A DNA stretch of 64,000 bases from Kiritimatiellia bacterium (lineage in GTDB: Bacteria; Verrucomicrobiota; Kiritimatiellia; RFP12; UBA1067): NCBI GenBank assembly GCA_027858965.1, contig JAQIBS010000090.1, positions 16,065 through 80,064 of the forward strand, read 5' to 3'. Made by a program: the position numbers and the translations under genes. This document shows, one piece after another, positions 49,324 through 58,345 of this stretch. The notes beneath the pieces were generated by a model. The model did not search any database. It saw only the letters and a program-made list of their open reading frames with translations, and had not been told where the DNA came from. The number at the start of each line of letters is the position of its first letter. The stretch's first letter is position 1.

Positions 49324-50601
49324 TTTAGACATCCTAGGGAGAGCGCATATCTGCTGATAGATAAATGCGTCAGCTGCCGGATCATTGACCGCCTGCAATT
49401 TAACCGGATCAAACTTATAGCCACGTCCCAGACGCATGGCAATAATTCCCAGATTAACGATTGTGCATGAGCGGAATCCATTTCTTTCATTCAGTGCAAA
49501 CGTACGACGCAGCTTGATTGATTCAAGGAAGTCGGTCTGTTGCGGTTCCGGATCGGGTTGCTGTTGAATAATGTCATTTAAGTTGGTGATATCTGACTTC
49601 ATATGGGGCCATAGAGAGCCTTTGGGACCCTGCAGGAATGGTGCGTTCTTCATTGAGTTATCGCCATCCAGAATAATCTGGCATCCATCTGCGTAAGTGT
49701 ATGTGATCTTTTTGAAAGAGCCAACGGAATCCGGATGTTGCGGGGGGCAGTCCACGTCAATTTTAATGGGGCTGGTCTCGTCTTTGTTAAGAAGATACTG
49801 CACTGGGTCAAGATAGTGCTGGCCCATATCGCCCAGACCACCGCCGTCATAGTCCCAGTAACCGCGGAAGGTACTGTGTGTTCTGTGGCGGTGATACGGT
49901 TTGTAGGGGGCTGGTCCCAGCCACAGGTCGTAGTCAAAGTTTTCGGGTACCGGCTGAGGTTCTAGGTCAACCATCCCACTCCAGTTAAATTTCAGGTTGA
50001 ATCCGGTATTACCTCCGACAACTGCGGTCAGTGGCCATCCAAGAGCTCCGCTCTCAACAACCTTCTTGATTGGCTTAACTTCAGTACCGAATCCGTAGAA
50101 GTTGCTCTGGAAGCGGAACCAGGTGTTCAGACGGAACATGCTGCCGCTGGCTTTAACTGCCTCCATAACCCGTTTGCCTTCGCCTATGGTGCGGGTCATC
50201 GGTTTTTCGCACCAGATATCCTTGCCGGCCTGTGCTGACAGAACTGAGATCGGTCCGTGCCAATGGGGCGGGGTGCAGATATGTACAACATCAACGTCTT
50301 TCATTGCGAGAATTTCGCGGAAGTCCTTGCAGCCATGTATTTTTCCATAGCCTTTTTTTTCTGCCATTTTAATTCCGTCCTGGACTCTGGATGCGTCAGG
50401 ATCACATACGGCTATCATACGGGTTGATTTATTGCCGAGGTGGTTGCCGGATCTTGCAATTCCTCCAAAACCGATTGAGGCTCGTGTGATCTGGTTACTA
50501 GGGGCAGTCTCTGCTCTGAGTACATGCGCGGGCACAATGGTAAAAGATGTCAGCGCTGCGGCGCTTTTTAGAAAGCCCCGCCGATTCATGTTGTTCTTCA
50601 T
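49321..50601 (-). CDS. Tat-exported Gfo/Idh/MocA family oxidoreductase
   Basis: 426 residues from the ATG after GGAGGATTTAAT (start 50601). NRRGFLKSAAALTSFTIVPA is a Tat signal (RRxFLK). ASIGFGGIARSGNH is the NAD(P) site, DIWCEKPMTRTIGEGKRVME holds the family EKP lysine, and GYWDYDGGGLGDMGQHYLDP is the substrate-site block. Secreted Gfo/Idh/MocA proteins are abundant in PVC bacteria and probably oxidise or epimerise sugars in the periplasm with tightly bound NAD. It is adjacent to a HEAT-repeat protein. The stop codon lies in a family-A hairpin. Confidence 0.9.
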   Translation of the reverse strand: MKNNMNRRGFLKSAAALTSFTIVPAHVLRAETAPSNQITRASIGFGGIARSGNHLGNKSTRMIAVCDPDASRVQDGIKMAEKKGYGKIHGCKDFREILAMKDVDVVHICTPPHWHGPISVLSAQAGKDIWCEKPMTRTIGEGKRVMEAVKASGSMFRLNTWFRFQSNFYGFGTEVKPIKKVVESGALGWPLTAVVGGNTGFNLKFNWSGMVDLEPQPVPENFDYDLWLGPAPYKPYHRHRTHSTFRGYWDYDGGGLGDMGQHYLDPVQYLLNKDETSPIKIDVDCPPQHPDSVGSFKKITYTYADGCQIILDGDNSMKNAPFLQGPKGSLWPHMKSDITNLNDIIQQQPDPEPQQTDFLESIKLRRTFALNERNGFRSCTIVNLGIIAMRLGRGYKFDPVKLQAVNDPAADAFIYQQICALPRMSK

Positions 50602-50693
50602 TATTAAATCCTCCAACTAATTACTGTTTAACGAAAATAAAACTAACATAAAGAGAGTTGCGGGTAAATATAAAATATTTTAAAAAAGGGCGC

Positions 50694-50721
50694 TTGCTTT
50701 ATTCCCTGATTTTGGTAATCT
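50694..50721 (+). promoter_or_regulatory. Probable promoter of the tRNA-His gene
   Basis: TTGCTT (50694-50699), 16 bp, TAATCT (50716-50721), ending 17 bp before the mature tRNA. No other gene could use it. Confidence 0.45.
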
Positions 50722-50738
50722 TACTGCACTTTTTTGAT

Positions 50739-50814
50739 GGCGATAGTAGCTCAGTGGTAGAGCCCCAGATTGTGGTTCTGGTTGTCGCGGGTTCAAACCC
50801 CGTCTATCGCCCCA
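50739..50814 (+). tRNA. tRNA-His (anticodon GTG)
   Basis: Cloverleaf from GGCGATAG to CTATCGCC with an encoded CCA. The acceptor stem has 8 pairs including the extra G(-1)-C73 pair special to tRNA-His. D-arm TAGCTCAGTGGTAGAGC, anticodon arm CCCAGATTGTGGTTCTGG with GTG, T-arm GCGGGTTCAAACCCCGT. It stands alone between genes on the opposite strand. Confidence 0.96.
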
Positions 50815-50822
50815 ATTTTCTT

Positions 50823-50858
50823 AAATCATTACAAATTATATTTGTAATGATTTTTTTT
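50823..50858 (+). terminator. Intrinsic terminator after tRNA-His
   Basis: Perfect 14-bp stem AAATCATTACAAAT with ATTTGTAATGATTT, loop TAT, followed by five further T. It lies 8 bp after the tRNA CCA. Even this ordinary terminator uses a 3-nt loop. Confidence 0.8.
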
Positions 50859-51173
50859 GCCCTTTCTTTCAAAATGACCTCTTAAGTTTCTTGTTTTTTG
50901 CGACAGGAGTTGAGAAAATAGCTACTAAAGTGCTGAAATTATTATTTCCCGTGCAAGAGCGTTATCGGGAAAATGCACTAAAAGCGGATGCCCGTCGATG
51001 ATATCAGTTGGCTACACATACGGCCCATAAAGCCCATAGTGTTAACCTGCCAGCTAACAAAAAACTCTAGAACTTTAGAACTCTCGCACCCCGCAGACGC
51101 GGGGCCAGCAGAGCTGGCTATTAATAAACTTTAGAACTCTCGCACTGCCGCACTTTAGAACTTCTCCATCTTC
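50859..51173. repeat. Gene-free gap with hairpins and octamer tracts
   Basis: No gene. 51060-51173 contains CTTTAGAACTCTCGCAC units three times, a CCCCGC/GCGGGG hairpin around AGAC, and a CCAGC/GCTGG hairpin around AGA. The octamers end at the stop codon of the next minus-strand gene. 50880-51059 shows nothing I can name. Confidence 0.7.
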
Positions 51174-52019
51174 TTATTGTCCATTATATTTTTTGATCAG
51201 GTTGACAATCGGTGTCGGGTCTTCCAGTCCGTGCGGATGGTGTCCGCATCCAGGTTTGTGGAAAACATCAATGGTTCCGCCCATGGCTTTGTAGCGTTTT
51301 TCAATGATCTCCGCATTCTCTGCTGCCGGCACAACATTATCGGCATCTCCCATAACATGAATCAGTGGAATCTTTGCTTTAGCCAGTGGCGCAAGAATGT
51401 CAATCGGATTGCCTTTATATGCCAGAGCTTCAGCTTCGTCCTTAAATCCGTATAGATTGATCAGGCTTTTCCAGTCGCCAGCACTGCCTTTACCTTTACC
51501 TTTGCCGCCCGGCCAGCTTTTGAAGTCGCAGACTGCGGCATCTCCATAGATGCAACTGACTTCATCGGGGTTGCGTGCTGCAAAGCGATAGGCGTACATG
51601 CCGCCACGGCTGACACCAATCAGTGTTCCTTTTTTATTAAAACCTTTTTCCTGTAGAAATTCATAGAAGGCATCAAGGTGCTTCTGAGCTGAGGGACAGC
51701 CAAATGTATTGCCAACCGAAATATGAACATAGAAGAAACCTGCTTCTGTCAGAGGAACAACTCCCGTGCGGGTATCAAATGCGGTTGGGAACTCCATGCA
51801 CCACACCCAGTGATTGCCGGGGAGCGGTTTTTCCGGAACTGCAATCCAGGCATTGCATCCATCAACTTTGAAATGGAGTCGGTCAAAGCTCTTCCATTTA
51901 TCAATTTTGACTGGCTTCCAGTCATCTTTTATTTTAGCGGTATCAATTACAGCAACGCTGTGACAGGCTGTTAGCGTTAAAAGAACAGTTGATAGTGCGC
52001 TTAATAGTATTTTTTTCAT
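51174..52019 (-). CDS. Lipoprotein alpha/beta hydrolase
   Basis: 281 residues. N-terminal lipobox LLTLTACHS (Cys about residue 19). LIGVSRGGMYAYRFAARNPD is the nucleophile elbow (GxSxGG, Ser), HVMGDADNVVPAAENAEII gives the acid, and PGCGHHPHGLEDP the histidine; so the triad is complete. A glycine-lysine-rich stretch (GGKGKGKG) is probably a loop. Likely an envelope-anchored esterase acting on plant or algal glycan esters or similar; substrate unknown. No operon partner. 52020-52207 upstream is gene-free with weak CGTGTACGAGTACGTGT repeats. Confidence 0.85.
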   Translation of the reverse strand: MKKILLSALSTVLLTLTACHSVAVIDTAKIKDDWKPVKIDKWKSFDRLHFKVDGCNAWIAVPEKPLPGNHWVWCMEFPTAFDTRTGVVPLTEAGFFYVHISVGNTFGCPSAQKHLDAFYEFLQEKGFNKKGTLIGVSRGGMYAYRFAARNPDEVSCIYGDAAVCDFKSWPGGKGKGKGSAGDWKSLINLYGFKDEAEALAYKGNPIDILAPLAKAKIPLIHVMGDADNVVPAAENAEIIEKRYKAMGGTIDVFHKPGCGHHPHGLEDPTPIVNLIKKYNGQ

Positions 52020-52207
52020 ATTATCTCTTTTCTCTCTATCCCCACCCTAGCTTTTGGAGATTCGCGTGTACGAGTACGTGTAAAAGTATGTATTCCTTCG
52101 ACTATTTTGACTTCTCGAACATCCAACCCTTTTCGAATGGGCTGCTAGCTGATCTACTGCCGGACCCACGGGCGTACCGCCCTGAGTTCCGGCATTACTT
52201 TTCCACA

Positions 52208-52251
52208 TAAAACGCGTAGCGTTTTCTCCTAAAACAGCAGAGCTGTTTTAG
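52208..52251 (-). repeat. Family-A double hairpin at the EF-G-like stop codon
   Basis: On the minus strand: arms CTAAAACAGC/GCTGTTTTAG around TCT, spacer GAG, then arms AAAACGC/GCGTTTT around TAC. The TAA in the first arm is the stop codon. Confidence 0.85.
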
Positions 52252-54269
52252 TCATCGTCATCCTTACGGTGTTTTTCCGATTCGGCAATGATTTTCTGGG
52301 CTACATTTGAGGGAACAATGTCATAACGGGCAAATTCCATTACAAATGATGCCTGACTTCCTGTCAATGAACGCAACTCAGCTGAGTATTTGAACAGTTC
52401 AGCCAGAGGTGCTTCACAGGTCAGAATCTGTATGTCTCCATGCGCTTCCATTCCCAGCAGTCTTCCACGTTTGTGGGGCATATCACCGGAGATAGCTCCC
52501 ATGAAATGCTCAGGAATCGTTATTCGGATCTGCATGATCGGCTCCAGAAGAACTGGTTTGGACATAGACATCGCCTCTCTTAAAGCACGTGCACCTGCAA
52601 TTTTGAATGCAACCTCTGATGAGTCAACATCATGATAGGAACCATCATAGAGATGCACTTTGACATTCTTAACAGGATAACCAGCTAGAGCTCCTTTTAA
52701 CATACCTGCATCCACACCTTTCTGGACAGCCGGAATAAAGTTACCTGGAATTGCACCACCGACAATTTCGTTGCAGAATGTTTCTTCATCACCCTGAGGT
52801 AGAGGCTCAACCCGCAGGTAGACCTCGCCGAACTGCCCGCGGCCGCCGGATTGTTTCTTGTGCTTGTAGTGACCGTCGCCTTTGCCTGTGATGGTTTCAT
52901 GGTAGGGCACTTTTGGGGTGAATGTGTCGACGTTGACATTGGATTGTTGACTTAGCAGTGCAACGGCAACGGCAATGTGAACATCTCCCAGACCTTTGAG
53001 GAGTACCTCTTTGGTCTCTATCTGTTTTTCAAACTGGATGGTAGGGTCTTCGTCCAGCAGACGGTGAATTCCGGTGCTCATTTTATCTTCATCAGATTGC
53101 GTTTTAGCTTTGATGGCAACATAACTGACCGGTGGGGGGAATTTAATTTCTTCCATTTTCGTCGAAGATCCGTCGCCAACCAGGGTGTTGTTTGTCTTTG
53201 TTTTCTTCAGCTTTGGAATAGCTACAATGTCACCCGGACCGGCTTCTTCAACCGCAATCTGTTTTTTGCCCAGAGTCAACATCATGGCTGAGACGCTCTC
53301 TTTTTCGTTGTTTTCCGTATTTGTTACAGTCATACCCGGTTTGAGTGTGCCTGAAATAACACGGATGTAACTGAGCTGTCCCATGAATGTGTCTATAGCG
53401 GTACGCCAGACCTGACCGATAAACGGGCCGTTTGGATCAGCGGTTATCAGGTTGCCATCCAGATCTTTGAGTGGTCGGTGGCCGGGGGAAGGCAGGATGC
53501 GGCAGATGCTGTTCAACAAACGTTCAATTCCGACACCTGTTAACGCAAATGTTGTGTAAATGGGGTGAATGTCACCGGATTCAATTCCGTCATGCAGTCC
53601 TTTTCTGATCTCTTTAGGTTCAAGATTGCCATCTTCGAAATATTTATTCATCAACTCTTCAGAGGTTTCTGCAGCGGATTCTGCAAGGCTGTTGTGAATG
53701 TTTTCGAGGTTTTCAGGGAGGTGGTCCTGATCCAGAATATTGATAACCTTCTCTGAACTTTCCGGGGCGGTTACTGGTACACAGTTAACACCGAAGTTGC
53801 TCCGGATGGAGGCTATAGCTTTTTCAAAATTGGCATTATCTTTATCCAGCCCTGTAATAACAAAAGCGATTGATGAGAGTTCATTCTCTTTACAGATTTT
53901 CCAGGCGCGACGGGTTCCAACCTGAACACCTGATGTCGCGTCAACCGCGATAAGTGCAAAATCGGCAGCGTGTACGGCACCTAAAATCTGCCCATAAAAA
54001 TCTCTGAATCCAGGAGCGTCGGTAAAGATAAGTTTATATTCTTTGCCTTCCATTTTGTAATTTTTACAGAATGTGCTCGCGAAAATTGTTATTTTTCTGT
54101 TTTTTTCTTCATCGGTTGTATCCGAGATACTTGATCCGTTTGAAGAAAGTCCCATGCGGTCATTAAGGCCGATTTTATATGCAATTGCATCGGTTAATGT
54201 TGTTTTCCCGCTTCCGCTGTGTCCAAGAATGACGAAATTACGGACATTTTCTACAGGTACTACACTCAT
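52248..54269 (-). CDS. Noncanonical elongation factor G-like translational GTPase
   Basis: 673 residues from MSVVPVENVRNF; a start five codons earlier (54284) is less likely. G1 FVILGHSGSGKTTLTDAI is good. The G3 motif is FTDAPGFRDF, where the catalytic His of DTPGH is Phe. The G4 motif is TGLD in place of NKxD. Domains II-V are present (GGRGQFGEVYLRVEPL; GHYKHKKQSGGRGQFGE; MEAHGDIQILTCEAPLAELF). Members of the EF-G2-like subgroup have similar changes; they may be slow or non-hydrolysing factors. The cell presumably has a standard EF-G elsewhere. Confidence 0.87.
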   Translation of the reverse strand: MSVVPVENVRNFVILGHSGSGKTTLTDAIAYKIGLNDRMGLSSNGSSISDTTDEEKNRKITIFASTFCKNYKMEGKEYKLIFTDAPGFRDFYGQILGAVHAADFALIAVDATSGVQVGTRRAWKICKENELSSIAFVITGLDKDNANFEKAIASIRSNFGVNCVPVTAPESSEKVINILDQDHLPENLENIHNSLAESAAETSEELMNKYFEDGNLEPKEIRKGLHDGIESGDIHPIYTTFALTGVGIERLLNSICRILPSPGHRPLKDLDGNLITADPNGPFIGQVWRTAIDTFMGQLSYIRVISGTLKPGMTVTNTENNEKESVSAMMLTLGKKQIAVEEAGPGDIVAIPKLKKTKTNNTLVGDGSSTKMEEIKFPPPVSYVAIKAKTQSDEDKMSTGIHRLLDEDPTIQFEKQIETKEVLLKGLGDVHIAVAVALLSQQSNVNVDTFTPKVPYHETITGKGDGHYKHKKQSGGRGQFGEVYLRVEPLPQGDEETFCNEIVGGAIPGNFIPAVQKGVDAGMLKGALAGYPVKNVKVHLYDGSYHDVDSSEVAFKIAGARALREAMSMSKPVLLEPIMQIRITIPEHFMGAISGDMPHKRGRLLGMEAHGDIQILTCEAPLAELFKYSAELRSLTGSQASFVMEFARYDIVPSNVAQKIIAESEKHRKDDDD

Positions 54270-54476
54270 AAACAAGTTCCCCATCGGTTAAATCGTTAAG
54301 CTATATTACACCAATAAGAAAATCAATCAGAAATCAATATTCTTATCCCAACTTTAAGTATTTCAGTATGACAATTATCAATATAGTAAACAAGAGAAAG
54401 TTTCAGAAATAATGCGTTCAATATGCTTTCTGTAATTCCATTGTGCGGTTCACTGCCGTTATGTATAATGACTATT

Positions 54477-56447
54477 ATGAATAAAAAAATAGATATTTTA
54501 TCGATGGGGCTGGCTTTGGGTATGGTTTTTGGCGCGTGCGCCGCTGATTCGGCTGGCTTGGCTCGTATTCTTGAGGAGAACGTGTTAGATGAGAGTTTGG
54601 CTGGTGGTCCGCCGACTCTTATGATGTATCGCCTGCTGAGTGCGGAGATGGCACAGGCAGGGGTGTCGATTCGTGCGACGCAGGATAGGATCATAACACC
54701 AGAGGCGCTTGCCGTCTGGCAGAAACGGACGCGCGGGGCCTGTCTTGAGGCACTGGGTGGTTTCCCTGAACGCACGCCGCTCAATGCCCGCGTTCTGGCA
54801 ACAGTTGAGCGAGAGGGATATCGGATTGAAAAGCTGCTCTTCGAAAGCCGTCCGCAGCATTTTGTGACCGCACATCTGTTCCTGCCGGATCCCACCCGCT
54901 TCGCAGCGCCCTATCCCGGCATCCTTATCGCATGCGGTCACAGTAAGACCGGCAAGGGGTATCCCGGCTACCAGCGAGGGGCTTTGCTGGCTGCATACAA
55001 CGGCATGGCTGCGCTAATTTATGATCCTATCGATCAGGGTGAACGCCTGCAGGGTGTTGGTAAGGGCCTCTGTATCGGGCACAATACCACGGGTGTCAAA
55101 GCTGCGTTGCTGGGCTGGAATACAGCCACTTTCAGGATATGGGATGGCATGCGGGCCATGGATTACCTGGCCTCGCGTCCTGAGGTTGATGACTCCCGTC
55201 TGGGCTGCATGGGAAACAGTGGTGGCGGCACGCTTTCGACTTATCTGTCGGCACTCGATGAGCGGATCAAAGCCGCAGCTCCAAGCTGCTATATATCCTC
55301 TCTGCAACACGTCTGTGCGGCAATGGGACCGCAGGATGCAGAGCAGAATGTTTTCGGTCAGATGGCCTTCGGTCTGGAGCACTCCGGGTGGCTGCTTCTG
55401 CGTGCACCTGCCGCAACCTGCGTCTGCGCCGCAAAAAAAGATATGTTTCCCATTGAAGGCACATACCAGACAATAGGTGAGGTGAGAGCGGTCTATGAGC
55501 GACTGGGAAAGGCGGATCGCTTAGAGTTGGCTGAACATGACGGTCCGCACGGCTGGGCGGAACCTCTCAAGGTAGCTGCTGTCCGTTTCATGTCGCGTTG
55601 GCTGCGGCAGGGGGCCGAGGTCACAGTTCCACCTGAAACGGATATGGGGCTCAAAGATGAGGCTGTGAATGTTACGGAGCAGGGCCAGGTGATGAAGCTT
55701 GACGGGGCACGTTCGGTCTATGATCTGATGCGCGATGAGGCTGCACGTCTGGTGTTTGTACGCGGATTGGCCGGCAAAAGGGATTTACACGCTGTTGTGC
55801 GTCGTCTGGCAGGTATTCGGTCGCTAGAGAATATTCCGGTGCCGGTGACAGTCAACCGCGCTTCGGTCTTGGAGGGCGAGGTCTCCGTTCGCAAGGTGGC
55901 ATTGACGGTGGAAGGCCGTGTTGCCATTCCGGCTGATCTGTTTACACCCGCTATGCCGCATGGGGCTCCTGTGCTGGTTGTTGATGGGCGTGGTAAGCGT
56001 CATGTCGCGGCTACCGTGAGCGCATTGCTTAAAGAGGGACGGACTGTGCTGGCCGCAGATCTCTCCGGCTTTGGCGAGACCTACGGTTCGGCGCACTCTT
56101 TTTACGGGGCAAAGAACAAGGATGAGGGACCGGCGGTGATGGCTTACCTGTTGGGACATTCGCTGGTTGGGCAGCGGGCCGAGGATGTTTTGTTATGTGC
56201 GCGCTGGTTGTCAACCGCTTGTGGCGAGAACCGGGTGGAATTGCATGCATCTGAGTGGGCGGTTACCCCCGCGCTGCATGCGGCTGTGGCAGAACCCCAG
56301 CTTTTCTCGAAGGTCACTCTTGCTGATGAGCCATTGCCGTGGGAGGATGTTGTTACGAAGGATGTGTCGCACCGCTTCTCAGATGTGGTTCATGGCGCTC
56401 TGCGGGAGTATACGCTGGCGGATCTGAAGGCGCTGGCTGTGCGTTAG
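54477..56447 (+). CDS. Secreted two-domain acetylxylan-esterase-like / dienelactone-hydrolase-like protein
   Basis: 656 residues from ATG 54477 (54468 also possible). Signal peptide with lipobox-like VFGACAA. Domain 1 (to about residue 390) is an alpha/beta hydrolase: MGNSGGGTLSTYLSALDERI is the nucleophile elbow and EHDGPHGWAEPLK the His. Domain 2 starts about VTVNRASVLEGEVS and repeats the hydrolase fold (VLVVDGRGKRHVAATVSALL), apparently without a complete triad (SGFGETYGSAHS). Large tandem-domain esterases of this type are a PVC speciality for deacetylating or desulfating glycans. Base composition is GC-richer than its neighbours. Confidence 0.83.
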   Translation: MNKKIDILSMGLALGMVFGACAADSAGLARILEENVLDESLAGGPPTLMMYRLLSAEMAQAGVSIRATQDRIITPEALAVWQKRTRGACLEALGGFPERTPLNARVLATVEREGYRIEKLLFESRPQHFVTAHLFLPDPTRFAAPYPGILIACGHSKTGKGYPGYQRGALLAAYNGMAALIYDPIDQGERLQGVGKGLCIGHNTTGVKAALLGWNTATFRIWDGMRAMDYLASRPEVDDSRLGCMGNSGGGTLSTYLSALDERIKAAAPSCYISSLQHVCAAMGPQDAEQNVFGQMAFGLEHSGWLLLRAPAATCVCAAKKDMFPIEGTYQTIGEVRAVYERLGKADRLELAEHDGPHGWAEPLKVAAVRFMSRWLRQGAEVTVPPETDMGLKDEAVNVTEQGQVMKLDGARSVYDLMRDEAARLVFVRGLAGKRDLHAVVRRLAGIRSLENIPVPVTVNRASVLEGEVSVRKVALTVEGRVAIPADLFTPAMPHGAPVLVVDGRGKRHVAATVSALLKEGRTVLAADLSGFGETYGSAHSFYGAKNKDEGPAVMAYLLGHSLVGQRAEDVLLCARWLSTACGENRVELHASEWAVTPALHAAVAEPQLFSKVTLADEPLPWEDVVTKDVSHRFSDVVHGALREYTLADLKALAVR

Positions 56448-56615
56448 TAGCTTAGGCGGCGTGAAAGAACAATTAATTGTTCTTTCCAAAAAGTTGTTTA
56501 TCTACATTTACAGCTGCTCTGTTTTCGGCTCATAGAGCCGACACTACAACGCTTCGCTGTATCAACCGTAGATTGTAGGGTCGGTTCTATGAACCGATTG
56601 GGCTACCAACTAACT
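56448..56615. repeat. Gene-free gap with three hairpins
   Basis: Palindrome AAAGAACAATTAATTG/TTCTTT (56466-56487), then hairpins CGGCTC-ATA-GAGCCG (about 56526-56540) and CGGTTC-TAT-GAACCG (about 56582-56596). The latter two sit in a larger inverted repeat, ACTACAACG versus TTGTAGGGTCGG, of a type common in many bacteria. Confidence 0.75.
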
Positions 56616-57086
56616 TCACTCTTTACCCTTCAGCTGTCTGAAGGCTTCATAAGCTGCAATTGAAACGGCATTGGCCAGATTGATACTGCGGGCATGTTCG
56701 CCCGGCATCGGGATCTTGAAAAGGGACTCTGCGTATTTCTTATATATTTCGGGGGGCAGCCCCTTGCTTTCGCTTCCGAATATGAGAGCCTCGCCAGTTT
56801 TGAATTGGCAATCATAGAGAGATTTTTTCCCTTTTGTGCTGAGAAAATTGATTCCAGTGGGTTTAACAGCTTCAAGGAAATCCTCCCAGCTGTCGTGGAC
56901 TGCCAGATCAAGGTGTTTCCAGTAATCCAGCCCCGCACGACGTATATATTCATCTGAGAGATGGAAGCCCAGCGGTCGGATCAGATGCAGAGGGCATCCC
57001 AACCCTACGCATAGCCGGCCAATGGCTCCGGTGTTATGCGGGATCTCAGGTTTCATGAGAACAATGTGAAATAGGTTTTTATTCAT
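56616..57086 (-). CDS. trmL: tRNA (cytidine/uridine-2'-O)-methyltransferase TrmL
   Basis: 156 residues, standard length. SPOUT fold: HIVLMKPEIPHNTGAIGRLC, HLIRPLGFHLSDEYIRRAGL DYW, ALIFGSESKGLPPEIY (knot G-E loop) and IPMPGEHARSINLANAVSIA. It 2'-O-methylates position 34 of tRNA-Leu isoacceptors. Single gene on the minus strand. Confidence 0.92.
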   Translation of the reverse strand: MNKNLFHIVLMKPEIPHNTGAIGRLCVGLGCPLHLIRPLGFHLSDEYIRRAGLDYWKHLDLAVHDSWEDFLEAVKPTGINFLSTKGKKSLYDCQFKTGEALIFGSESKGLPPEIYKKYAESLFKIPMPGEHARSINLANAVSIAAYEAFRQLKGKE

Positions 57087-57123
57087 AATGTATAAGTTGA
57101 TATATTTTCAAATCCTGTCACAA

Positions 57124-57188
57124 AACACAAGAAATTCGCGATAGTTCAAATGGTTAAAATTGTTAAAAAGGTTGAAATGGTTTTCTCC
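57124..57188. repeat. 60-bp intergenic repeat, copy 2
   Basis: Nearly identical to 37217-37277: CAAGAAATTCGCGATAG, then GGTTAAAATTG and GGTTGAAATGG, ending TTTTCTCC. The gap 57087-57429 has no gene; besides this it holds CCTTCGGCAGGTTCAGAG (57220-57237) and CTTTAACC-type units (57270-57300). Confidence 0.85.
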
Positions 57189-57313
57189 ATCCGCCTTTAC
57201 GCACCCTCCCGCATTCGCCCTTCGGCAGGTTCAGAGTTGACGGGAGAAGCGCGTCCTGCAAGCATTCGACCACTTTAACCACTTTAACCTTAAACCCTTT
57301 TAACCATCTTTCT

Positions 57314-57434
57314 TATGCAACGCGAAGCGTTGTTGACTAATGCAGTGATGGCTTTCGCACAACTGTTCAAAGAATGAAAAAAGATTTGCATATCACAAGG
57401 GTTCAGTTTGGTTGCGGTGGAAAGCTGCATTAGA
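57314..57434. repeat. 120-bp element with CTAATGCAG/CTGCATTAG ends, copy 2
   Basis: Same layout as 37331-37450: hairpin CAACGC-GAA-GCGTTG, GTTGACTAATGCAG, conserved interior and CTGCATTAG. Compared with copy 1 the loop changed GTA to GAA. On the minus strand the final C-TAA-TGCAG supplies the stop codon of the ABC ATPase gene. Confidence 0.85.
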
Positions 57435-58344
57435 GTTCATCCAGTACTTTTTCTTCAAATGAGAAACCTCTCTCAACTGAAATGACCCCGGTTCTCTCCT
57501 GCAAATAGGGAATTGCTATCTTGTTCACCAGCTCCGGTTTTGATTTGCCGCTGTCAAACCGACAGCTGATGGTGTTGGATTTGCTATTTTTCGTAATTGT
57601 GCACTCCGGCAACAGGGCCTGCAACTCTTCAATACTTTCCAGTGGTTCTGTTATCAGGTAGGAGAGTATGCCGCTTTTGCCGGTAATTTCATCCATAGTT
57701 CTCAGACGGGCACTCTTTCCCTTTTTTATAAAGGCCACATAGTCACAGAGCAGTTCCAGGTCATGCAGATTATGGGAGCTTATAATAATGCTCTGTTGCT
57801 TTCCGCGTTTTGTGATGAACTTGCGCATGTTGGCCACTTCTTTGGGGTCCAGCCCGCTGAGGGGTTCATCCAGCAGTATAAGCTCGGGGCTGCCGACAAA
57901 GCATTGTGCAATCATCACGCGCTTACGCATGCCGTGCGAGAGTGAGCGGATGGCGGAGTTCATACGGTCTCCCAGATTAACCTCTTTCAAGATCGCTTTG
58001 GCGGATTTTACAGCTTCGAATTTAGTCAGCCCTTGTAACCGCGCGTAGTGAACCAGAGTCTCCAGCGGATAGCTTTCGGCCGGCAGCTCTGAGTCTTGTG
58101 GCAGTATGCTGATACGTCCGCGATGGATATCAGGGTTAAAAGGTCCGCTGTTCAGCAGATTGATTTTCCCGGAGTTGATCTTAAGGAATCCGGCAACTGA
58201 CATCATCCAGGTTGTTTTACCAGCTCCGTTAGCCCCCACCAGACCGGTGATTGCATATTTAGGGATGGTTATGGTCAATCCATTCAGCGCCAGGGTTGAA
58301 CCGTACTTTTTAACGAGATTGGTTGTTGTTACAGCATTGGTCAT
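57430..58344 (-). CDS. ABC transporter ATP-binding protein
   Basis: 304 residues. Walker A VGANGAGKTTWMMSVAGFLK, Q-loop near SILPQDSELP, signature LSHGMRKRVMIAQ, Walker B LILLDEPLSGLDP, switch His in IISSHNLHDLE. A C-terminal domain of about 80 residues follows. It pairs with the permease 1 bp upstream in the operon order and belongs to the group of ABC-2 type exporters. Cargo unknown. The TAA stop lies in the CTAATGCAG element. Confidence 0.9.
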   Translation of the reverse strand: MTNAVTTTNLVKKYGSTLALNGLTITIPKYAITGLVGANGAGKTTWMMSVAGFLKINSGKINLLNSGPFNPDIHRGRISILPQDSELPAESYPLETLVHYARLQGLTKFEAVKSAKAILKEVNLGDRMNSAIRSLSHGMRKRVMIAQCFVGSPELILLDEPLSGLDPKEVANMRKFITKRGKQQSIIISSHNLHDLELLCDYVAFIKKGKSARLRTMDEITGKSGILSYLITEPLESIEELQALLPECTITKNSKSNTISCRFDSGKSKPELVNKIAIPYLQERTGVISVERGFSFEEKVLDEL

Positions 58345-58345
58345 T

